From Sulfurovum sp. UBA5198 (GTDB lineage Bacteria > Campylobacterota > Campylobacteria > Campylobacterales > Sulfurovaceae), in contig DHVW01000018.1 of NCBI GenBank assembly GCA_002412865.1, forward strand, positions 62,001 to 126,000: a stretch of 64,000 bases of DNA, given 5' to 3'. This document shows positions 22,582 through 28,957 of the stretch, one piece after another. The position numbers were made by a program, and so were the translations under genes. How positions within the stretch are numbered: the first letter of the stretch is position 1; each line of letters starts with the position of its first letter. The notes beneath the pieces are model-generated. The model ran no database searches and was not told the DNA's origin. It saw only the letters and a list, made by a program, of their open reading frames with translations.

Positions 22582-22791
22582 TCAGTCTTCTAATTTCTTA
22601 CAGACAATCTCTTTTGGAAGCTGTTTCGCACTAGGCTCTGCCCACCATAGCTCACCGTTACTCAGACGCATTTCACCACCCCATTTGTCTTCTTGGTCAA
22701 ATTCTATATGAGTAATTGTCTCTTCCATATCTTTTTTTGGGATATAAAAATATATCTCACCATCTTTCTCTCTTAACATAACTTTTGCCAT
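22582..22791 (-). CDS. nifT: NifT/FixU-like protein
   Basis: 69 residues. Family features: AKVMLREKDGEIYFYIPKKD at the start, the WGGEMRLSNGELWW centre and a short C-terminal tail. NifT is small, widespread in nif clusters and of unclear function. Usually beside nifHDK; here it follows the flavoprotein gene by 15 bp and ends the unit that starts at 25644, 81 bp before nifA. Confidence 0.9.
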   Translation of the reverse strand: MAKVMLREKDGEIYFYIPKKDMEETITHIEFDQEDKWGGEMRLSNGELWWAEPSAKQLPKEIVCKKLED

Positions 22792-22806
22792 TTTGCTCTC
22801 CTTATT

Positions 22807-24450
22807 TTAAATACCATAAAACCATTTTCTGATTTTATACAAGACCCAATTCTCTTTAAACCAAATCTCTAATTGACACTTTGCAACTTCTCTTATAACT
22901 ATACTTTTCATTTGACTTTCGTCACTATACGGGTAATCTTTTCTATAGTGTGCCCCACGGCTCTCTTTTCTCTTTAGGGCAGACATGACGACTGCTTGTG
23001 ATATCTCAAGAGCATTTCTGAGCTCTAGTATCGAAATTAGCTCTACATTATTTCCTCTATCTTTATGCACACAATGTAGTGACAAAGCTTCACTTCTAAG
23101 ATACCTGATATAATCATAAGCCTTGTTCAGGCTCTCTTCGTCTCTTATGAGTCCAGCATTATTAAACATAGTATTTCCTAGGCTTACCCTCATTGCATTA
23201 AAGTTTTTTGATGTATCAGAGTCAAAAATAGTGTCTACTATTTTAATATCTTTAATTACATTGCTAAATTCTATTGGCAAAAATTCATTACTATTGGCGT
23301 ATATTTGTGCTTCTTTGCCAGATAAAGCCCCAAACACTGCACCTTCAAGCAAAGAGTTGCCGCCTAGTCTATTTGCACCATGCACACCATTAGATGCACA
23401 CTCACCACACGCAAAAAGACCTTTTATATCAGTACTGACCATATCCACTTCAATGCCACCCATTGTGTAGTGAGCAACTGGCTTAATAGGTAAAAGTTCT
23501 TTGCTGATATCAATCCCAGCTTGCATAAAAGCACTTTTGTAAAGTGACGGGAGTTTCACCTCAATGGTCTCAAGCGACAAGTGTCTCAAATCCAAAAAAA
23601 CATCTTGTCCATTTTCGATTTGATTTTGAATGGCTCGTGAAACTACATCTCTGGGTCCAAGCTCATCTACAAAGCTCTCACCTTTACTATTTATTAATAG
23701 CCCGCCCTCACCTCTTGCTGCTTCACTTACCAGATAGTTTGTTTTTATGAAACCTGTGGGGTGAAACTGGACAAACTCCATATCTTTGAGATGTAGTCCA
23801 ACTCTCAAGGCTATTGCTAATAAATCACCTGTGTAATCTTGTGCATTAGTGCTATGCCCTCTAAAAATTCCTGCGTATCCACCACCTGCCAAAATAACTG
23901 ATTTTGCAGGGTAAACCACAACAGATGAATCAACTCTTCTAATAGTCACAACTCCACTAACACTATTTTTGAGAGTTGTTAGATTCGTCACAAAATGATT
24001 TACTAGAAACTTAATCCCTTTTTGCTTTGCTATTTTGATTAAAATCTGAGTTATCTCTGCACCAGTTTTATCTCCTATATAACAAGTTCGCTTTGCACTG
24101 CCTCCTCCAAAACTTCTTTGCAATATATTGCCATTCTCATCACGGTCAAATTTCACACCAAATTCAACTAATTGTTTTATTATCTTTGGTGCATTTTCAC
24201 ACATGTATTTTATTGTTTTTTTATCTCCGAGCCCATACGCCCCTTTGATAGTGTCTTCTATATGTTGTTTGATAGCTTTCATATCACTAGCATTTAATGT
24301 ACCGTTTATGCCGCCACTTGCAAGTGAGCTATTTGATTTAAAAAGATTACCTTTTGTCATTATAGCAACTTTGTTGTAATCGGATTTAGCCTCAATTGCC
24401 GCCATTAGTCCAGCTATACCACCACCTACTACTATTACATCGTATATCAT
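22807..24450 (-). CDS. NadB/FrdA-family FAD-dependent oxidoreductase, nif-linked
   Basis: 547 residues of the L-aspartate oxidase / fumarate reductase flavoprotein family. FAD site VIVVGGGIAGLMAA at the N-terminus, SSLASGGING (residues about 40-50), substrate/FAD motifs EFVQFHPTG, SEAARGEGG, PVAHYTMGG and GANRLGGNSLLE, then a C-terminal helical domain with ESRGAHYRKDYP. This is closer to NadB than to FrdA in length, but no nadA/nadC accompany it, and placement behind a sigma-54 promoter points to a nitrogen-fixation role. Substrate undetermined. Start overlaps the aldo/keto reductase stop by 4 bases. Confidence 0.85.
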   Translation of the reverse strand: MIYDVIVVGGGIAGLMAAIEAKSDYNKVAIMTKGNLFKSNSSLASGGINGTLNASDMKAIKQHIEDTIKGAYGLGDKKTIKYMCENAPKIIKQLVEFGVKFDRDENGNILQRSFGGGSAKRTCYIGDKTGAEITQILIKIAKQKGIKFLVNHFVTNLTTLKNSVSGVVTIRRVDSSVVVYPAKSVILAGGGYAGIFRGHSTNAQDYTGDLLAIALRVGLHLKDMEFVQFHPTGFIKTNYLVSEAARGEGGLLINSKGESFVDELGPRDVVSRAIQNQIENGQDVFLDLRHLSLETIEVKLPSLYKSAFMQAGIDISKELLPIKPVAHYTMGGIEVDMVSTDIKGLFACGECASNGVHGANRLGGNSLLEGAVFGALSGKEAQIYANSNEFLPIEFSNVIKDIKIVDTIFDSDTSKNFNAMRVSLGNTMFNNAGLIRDEESLNKAYDYIRYLRSEALSLHCVHKDRGNNVELISILELRNALEISQAVVMSALKRKESRGAHYRKDYPYSDESQMKSIVIREVAKCQLEIWFKENWVLYKIRKWFYGI

Positions 24451-25553
24451 TTTTGAAGCCTGTATAACAAGTCATATCTATTTTTCTTTGTTGGATTCAT
24501 ATTTGCTATTTTGCAATTATGTTCCACATGATCACTCCATCTTGTACGAAATAGTGAGCTAACTATTCCTGGGGTTGAGCGGACAAATTGAAGTGCGAGC
24601 TGTATATCACTCTCTAAAATCATATTTTCATCAAGCACTACCCCCGTTTCAGCTGAGAATGATTTTTTAAATAGGTGCATTTGTAGCAAAGAAGAGGATG
24701 TAATAACACCTATTTTGAGACGATGTGCTGCTTGCAATAAAGTACACTCTTCACCATTTACTGTCTGCGTATTGAGAGTATATATATTTGTTTTTCCTAG
24801 ATTAAATGGAGTTTGAATATATCTGAAGCGGTGTTTTTCACCTCCAGCTCTTTTGGCAATGTCTACAATCCGCTCTAAGCTAATTCGTTCTTCATTTTCT
24901 GCAATAAATCCATTCCAAGTAGCAATGCCGTATGTTTCAAATAGTCCTTCACTAGCTAGACTTTCAAACTTTACAAAGATATTATATATCTGTGTATAAA
25001 ATTCATCTTCTCCTAAACGCATCAAATGCATTTCTGGATTATGCAAGTAATAAATATCAAGTTTATCTATACCTATATTTTTTAGGCTTCGCCTACATGA
25101 CCACTCTAGGAATGCAGGAGTCATACAGTGCTGATCAAGCTCGATATCATCTGTGCATGCCAGATTTGAATCAAGCATATTCTCTCCAATCCAATGATAT
25201 GGATTGGCAGGAAATGGAAACTCTAGAGGTATAAAACCACCCTTTGATGCGATAATCAGAGATTCCCTTGCTACTTCAGAAGAGAGCTTTTTTAGAACAA
25301 TACCAATCTCTTTTTCACTTTCACCATATCTATAATTACTTGCCGTATCTATATGATTAATACCATTTTGTATCGCACTTATTAGTGACTCTTCAAAGGA
25401 AAATAGATAGTTCTCTTCCTTGTATGGTTCTGGCGAAAAAGTGCCAATGCCTAATTTGGAAAATATGGTATTTTCATGCTTGATATAAAAGTTTTTATAG
25501 TGTGAAAATCTACTGGCATATGTTAGTGTCCCATCAAGTGTAGCACTACTCAT
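24447..25553 (-). CDS. Aldo/keto reductase, nif-linked
   Basis: 368 residues from ATG 25553. TIM-barrel NADPH-dependent reductase family: LGIGTFSPEP, NHIDTASNYRYGESEKEIG (catalytic D and Y), ASKGGF (catalytic K) and DIYYLHNPE. The C-terminal FVRSTPGIVSSLFRTRW region matches the cofactor-binding part. I prefer ATG 25553, which overlaps the stop of a 32-codon ORF and could be translated by coupling; ATG 25565/25562 would add four residues. Substrate unknown. Confidence 0.85.
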   Translation of the reverse strand: MSSATLDGTLTYASRFSHYKNFYIKHENTIFSKLGIGTFSPEPYKEENYLFSFEESLISAIQNGINHIDTASNYRYGESEKEIGIVLKKLSSEVARESLIIASKGGFIPLEFPFPANPYHWIGENMLDSNLACTDDIELDQHCMTPAFLEWSCRRSLKNIGIDKLDIYYLHNPEMHLMRLGEDEFYTQIYNIFVKFESLASEGLFETYGIATWNGFIAENEERISLERIVDIAKRAGGEKHRFRYIQTPFNLGKTNIYTLNTQTVNGEECTLLQAAHRLKIGVITSSSLLQMHLFKKSFSAETGVVLDENMILESDIQLALQFVRSTPGIVSSLFRTRWSDHVEHNCKIANMNPTKKNRYDLLYRLQK

Positions 25554-25644
25554 AAAATACATCATCTTTTAGTGAATGATAATAAAAGAGTCCACCAATT
25601 AATAAACAGTAGCATGTGATAAGAAAAAAAATCGTTTCAATCAT
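25546..25644 (-). CDS. Small single-pass membrane protein in the leader of the aldo/keto reductase unit
   Basis: 32 codons starting at ATG 25644 (GAGAGGG about 8 bases upstream): MIETIFFLITCYCLLIGG, then LFYYHSLKDD and a short tail. A hydrophobic helix of about 18 residues followed by a charged tail suggests a membrane peptide. It is the first ORF after the sigma-54 promoter at 25682-25697, and its stop overlaps the reductase ATG at 25553 by 8 bases. Could be a real small protein or a translated leader. Confidence 0.55.
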   Translation of the reverse strand: MIETIFFLITCYCLLIGGLFYYHSLKDDVFYE

Positions 25645-25681
25645 TTTACTACCCTCTCTAAAATATATTTAGATATAGATA

Positions 25682-25697
25682 TGCATAAAGTGTTCCA
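25682..25697 (-). promoter_or_regulatory. Sigma-54 promoter of the aldo/keto reductase-NadB-like-nifT unit
   Basis: Minus strand TGGAACACTTTATGCA, identical to the nifX promoter core at 8140-8155; GG-N10-GC. It puts these otherwise unexpected redox genes in the nif regulon and marks the right edge of the island. Confidence 0.84.
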
Positions 25698-25824
25698 TAG
25701 ACATAACACTCTTTGAAGTGAAAAAATAGATTTAAAATTTACTTGACCTAGCTATTTTATTCTAGCAATAATATAGGTGCTATTTAAAAAAATTAAAAGA
25801 AGCGGTGCAAAAGCAAGACCTCTG

Positions 25825-25830
25825 TATAAT
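25825..25830 (+). promoter_or_regulatory. -10 element (TATAAT) before ybgC
   Basis: TATAAT preceded by TG (CTGTATAAT), 76 bp before the ybgC ATG. A second possible promoter (TTGACC 25743-25748 with AATAAT 25767-25772) lies upstream. Between the -10 and the gene is an A/T-only inverted repeat (25853-25871). Confidence 0.5.
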
Positions 25831-25906
25831 CTACAACATATTTTTGCAAGTCTTATTTTTATCAAAAATAAAACACTATTAAATCACGATCAGAAGGGGA
25901 CTACAG

Positions 25907-26287
25907 ATGAAAATCAGAGTTTATTATGAAGACACAGACGCTGGTGGTGTAGTCTATCATACAAATTACATCAAGTTTTGTGAGCGAGCTAGAAGTGAAA
26001 TACTATTTAGTCATGGTTCATCACCTGCTGTCAATGATGGTCACATGGTAGTGAAAAGCTTGTGTGCTGATTTTTTAAAACCTGCTGTTTTAGGAGATAT
26101 GCTGGAAGTAAAAAGTGAAATACTGAAACTAGGCGGTGCATCCATGGAATTAAGACAAGATATTTTTAGAGATAATGAGAAAATATTTACGCTCACAATT
26201 TTGCTTGTATTTGTAAAAAATGCTAAGCTCTGTAAGTTCGAAGAGAGTCATAAGGAGTTATTACAAAAGCTATTTGGTAATAATTGA
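25907..26287 (+). CDS. ybgC: Acyl-CoA thioesterase, YbgC/4-hydroxybenzoyl-CoA thioesterase family
   Basis: 126-residue hot-dog fold thioesterase. The catalytic helix context is EDTDAGGVVYHTNYIKF with the family's Asp, and VKSLCADFLKPAVLGDMLEV follows. In proteobacteria YbgC often lies with tol-pal and acts on acyl-ACP/CoA for phospholipid metabolism; no tol genes are nearby here. Good ribosome site (AGAAGGGG) before ATG 25907. Confidence 0.88.
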   Translation: MKIRVYYEDTDAGGVVYHTNYIKFCERARSEILFSHGSSPAVNDGHMVVKSLCADFLKPAVLGDMLEVKSEILKLGGASMELRQDIFRDNEKIFTLTILLVFVKNAKLCKFEESHKELLQKLFGNN

Positions 26288-26337
26288 CAATCGTCTAGTA
26301 TTCAATTATAATAAAACATCATCTCAAGGAGTGTGAA

Positions 26338-27105
26338 ATGAATCTATTAGCTGTTAGTCTCAATAAAAATATAACCAAAACAAAAATATCAAATTTATTA
26401 AATATCAAGCTCAATAAAGGTATCGAAAACGGATATTATGGATACAATGAAAACTTACATATCATATTAGTACCTTTTGGTGTACTTGCAATTATCGCTA
26501 ATGATAAAGAAACTATCAACGAAGCCTTAATAACACTAGATATTTTTACACAATATGATGATGACATAACTCAAGACTACATCATTAGAATAGACAATAT
26601 GCTCTCTGCTCCGTTTGCAATATCAAACCATGAAGTTGTACTAAAAGAGAGATCTGTTCTTAATCTCAATATTATAGCTTTGGCCGTAGCACAAAGCGTG
26701 GGTCTTGAAAAATATGAAAATAAACTTGATATATTATTTGCAAAAAGTAGAGGTATAATAGAGCAAGCTAGTGACTTGATTTCAATAAGAAGAGGTCATC
26801 TTATGGAGTTTGCTAAGCACTTGGTTTTAACTCGCCATGATATGGTTAGTAATCTTTTGCTACTAGATAAACCAAATATATTATGGGATAATGAAGAGGC
26901 TGAATCGCTTTACAATTCATTGACATTAATATTGGAATTGCATGATAGACATGAAATTGCTCTCACTAAACTCTCTCAAATACAAGAAGATGTTATGCTT
27001 GTAATGGACATTATAAACCATAAAAGAAGTGAATTTCTAGAATGGATAATAATTATTTTAATCGCTGTAGAAATTATAATGGGTCTGATTAAAATGATAA
27101 ACTAG
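26338..27105 (+). CDS. DUF155 (RMD1/Sif2) family protein
   Basis: 255 residues, soluble for most of the length with one C-terminal membrane helix (LEWIIIILIAVEIIMGLI). The end motif HKRSEFLEWIII is characteristic of the RMD1/YagE family, whose eukaryotic members are mitochondrial (RMND1). The bacterial function is unknown. Starts 50 bp after ybgC behind AAGGAG; probably co-transcribed. Confidence 0.85.
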   Translation: MNLLAVSLNKNITKTKISNLLNIKLNKGIENGYYGYNENLHIILVPFGVLAIIANDKETINEALITLDIFTQYDDDITQDYIIRIDNMLSAPFAISNHEVVLKERSVLNLNIIALAVAQSVGLEKYENKLDILFAKSRGIIEQASDLISIRRGHLMEFAKHLVLTRHDMVSNLLLLDKPNILWDNEEAESLYNSLTLILELHDRHEIALTKLSQIQEDVMLVMDIINHKRSEFLEWIIIILIAVEIIMGLIKMIN

Positions 27106-27174
27106 CTTATTGTGTGGTAAAAATGCCATATGATATTTTTAGTTAAATATACCTATAAGCCAGTCTGTAGAGAA

Positions 27175-27543
27175 CTACAAGTCTATCGCATACTCTTTTA
27201 AAATATCCAAATCCACGAGCTCAAGCATTCGCTCATGCGTGGCATGGATAAATATACGAGGTGCTTTGCCATCAGCTAGTGCCTGTACAAATCTAGGACC
27301 AGAAAGACACCAGCTCTCTCCAGCTTTTACTCCAACGAAATTCCACTGTGGCATAGGTGTAGAAAGATCATTGCCTACACTTTTAGAATATATCAAAAAC
27401 TCTTCTGTAGCATAAATACAAACTGCACGAATACCTTGATTATCCTCCAAGGAAAGACAGCTACCATCACGATAAAATCCAGTGAGTGGTTTCATACTAC
27501 ATGGCTCTAGTGGCTCGCCTAATACATTCTTAATTTCATTCAT
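27175..27543 (-). CDS. DUF2237 family protein
   Basis: 122 residues with the conserved family blocks LGEPLEPCSMKPLTGFYRDG, GNDLSTPMP, GESWCLSGPRFVQAL and FIHATHERMLE. Function unknown; Cys and His in these blocks may bind metal. Intact. Its first 21 codons and ribosome site are duplicated at 28780-28844 on the far side of the HsdR-like gene. Confidence 0.88.
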   Translation of the reverse strand: MNEIKNVLGEPLEPCSMKPLTGFYRDGSCLSLEDNQGIRAVCIYATEEFLIYSKSVGNDLSTPMPQWNFVGVKAGESWCLSGPRFVQALADGKAPRIFIHATHERMLELVDLDILKEYAIDL

Positions 27544-27545
27544 AT
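27481..27545. repeat. 65-bp direct repeat, left copy
   Basis: Bases 27481-27545 recur at 28780-28844 in the same orientation with one mismatch (C 27529 / T 28828). The left copy is the 5' end of the intact DUF2237 gene. The two copies bracket only the AT-rich leader and the HsdR-like gene. Confidence 0.95.
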
Positions 27546-27628
27546 ACTTATTCCTTTGTACTTTATACGGTTATAACAGATAAATGTAAAATATAGGCTA
27601 AAAGTTAGTTTTATTTACAAGTTTCAAG

Positions 27629-27654
27629 ATATATATATATATATATCTATATAT
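27629..27654. repeat. AT dinucleotide run before the HsdR-like gene
   Basis: A run of TA repeats followed by CTATATATAAT. It contains TATAAT-like hexamers and could serve as a promoter for the gene at 27688, or as a slippery tract that varies in length. Confidence 0.6.
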
Positions 27655-27687
27655 AATTAAAATATTCTAACAACAAAAGGTAAACAA

Positions 27688-28755
27688 ATGGATCTCGACA
27701 TAAAATTAAAACAATTAGCAGAACGAATAAAAACTTCGAAAGAAATAATCTTAACAGAAGAAGCAACGAAGCACTCATTTATCATGCCTTTTTTGAGTGC
27801 TCTAGGATACGATGTATTTGACCCTACTATTATTGTTCCTGAATTTACTGCAGATATTGGAACCAAAAAAGGAGAAAAGGTAGATTATGCAATTCTTCAG
27901 GATGGTAAGCCGATTATTGTTGTAGAAGCCAAGAATCACACTGAAAAATTAGATAATCACAACAACCAACTAATCAGATATTTTAATGTTACGGATTCAA
28001 AATTTGCCATATTAACCAATGGCATAGAATATCGATTCTTTTCAGACATTGAAGAGACGAATCGTATGGATAAGATACCATTTCTAACTGTTAATCTTGA
28101 TAATTTACGAGATCGTGATATCAGAGAATTAGGGAAATTCGCCAGAGATAACCTTGATGTAGATTCTATTTTGTCTATGGCGAGTGCAAAAAAGTATCAT
28201 ATGGAAATTCAATCAGTTTTTAAAACTGAAATAGAAACACCATCTGATGAATTTGTAAAATTTTTTGCAAGAAAATTGACTGACAAGACAATGACAGCTA
28301 CTATCGTTGATGAATTCCGTGTCTACATTAAAAAATCGTTTTCGGAAGTTTTGAACAATATCGCAAGTGATAAAATAAATGCACTAAAAACAAATCTACA
28401 AATTGATTTACCTTTAGATGATGAAGCAATTCAAGAAGATAAAAACCAAGTAATTACTACAGATGATGAAGTACAAGGCTATTACATCGTTAAGTCTTTA
28501 CTTGGTGATTCAACGGATATTACCAATATAACATTTAAAGACACTGCGAGCTATTTTACAATCATGTATCAAGGTATGGTTACAAAATGGCTTTGTCGTT
28601 TGTACTTCAATGGAAATCAAAAAGCTATAAGCTTTCCAGCTGATGAAAATGGATCAGAAAATAAAATAAAAATTGATAAAATTGAAGATATTTATAAATT
28701 TAAAAATGAATTACAAATGGCGTTAGAAAAGCGTTTAGTGGGCAAAAAATCTTAA
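27688..28755 (+). CDS. Solitary HsdR N-terminal-type (PD-(D/E)xK) nuclease-like protein
   Basis: 355 residues. Residues about 15-165 match the type I restriction HsdR N-terminal domain: EEATKHSFIMPFLSALGYDV, then KVDYAIL and PIIVVEAKNHTEKLDNH (the D ... ExK nuclease motif), then FAILTNGIEYRFFSD. Residues about 190-355 carry no helicase motor and no methylase, so this is not a full restriction subunit. Such stand-alone proteins are common in genomes; function unproven, defence often assumed. The gene sits between 65-bp direct repeats of the neighbouring DUF2237 gene, which points to recent insertion. Confidence 0.85.
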   Translation: MDLDIKLKQLAERIKTSKEIILTEEATKHSFIMPFLSALGYDVFDPTIIVPEFTADIGTKKGEKVDYAILQDGKPIIVVEAKNHTEKLDNHNNQLIRYFNVTDSKFAILTNGIEYRFFSDIEETNRMDKIPFLTVNLDNLRDRDIRELGKFARDNLDVDSILSMASAKKYHMEIQSVFKTEIETPSDEFVKFFARKLTDKTMTATIVDEFRVYIKKSFSEVLNNIASDKINALKTNLQIDLPLDDEAIQEDKNQVITTDDEVQGYYIVKSLLGDSTDITNITFKDTASYFTIMYQGMVTKWLCRLYFNGNQKAISFPADENGSENKIKIDKIEDIYKFKNELQMALEKRLVGKKS

Positions 28756-28842
28756 AACAAAAATGATTGATAAATTTGAAGTGAGTGGTTTCATACTACA
28801 TGGCTCTAGTGGCTCGCCTAATACATTTTTAATTTCATTCAT
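28735..28842 (-). pseudogene. Fragment of the DUF2237 gene (first 21 codons)
   Basis: On the minus strand ATG 28842 starts MNEIKNVLGEPLEPCSMKPL, identical to the intact gene at 27543, then leaves homology at 28780 and stops at 28735 inside the end of the HsdR-like gene. It is a duplicated gene end, not a working gene. Confidence 0.9.
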
Positions 28843-28844
28843 AT
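28780..28844. repeat. 65-bp direct repeat, right copy
   Basis: Copy of 27481-27545 (64 of 65 identical). It begins 25 bp after the stop of the HsdR-like gene. Weak similarity continues a few bases further (ATTCCT), covering the DUF2237 ribosome site. Confidence 0.95.
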
Positions 28845-28957
28845 TTTAATTCCTAATTTAATTATATATGTATGTTTTATCTCTTTATAGCTTAGAAGTA
28901 GGTATGGATTGGTATATAAATTACATAGCACAAGAATGCCATGGTGCAAGGTAGAGC

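Noticed and set aside
22807..24450. Firm call as NadB (L-aspartate oxidase)
   Set aside because: The family fits, but the nif promoter and absence of nadA/nadC leave fumarate-reductase-like or other substrates open, so no symbol is given.
27629..27660. AT-rich run as an origin or attachment site
   Set aside because: A simple TA repeat with no DnaA boxes or integrase gene nearby; better explained as a promoter or slippage tract.
27688..28755. Complete type I restriction system
   Set aside because: No HsdM, HsdS or HsdR helicase part lies within the window; only the nuclease-type N-terminal domain is present.
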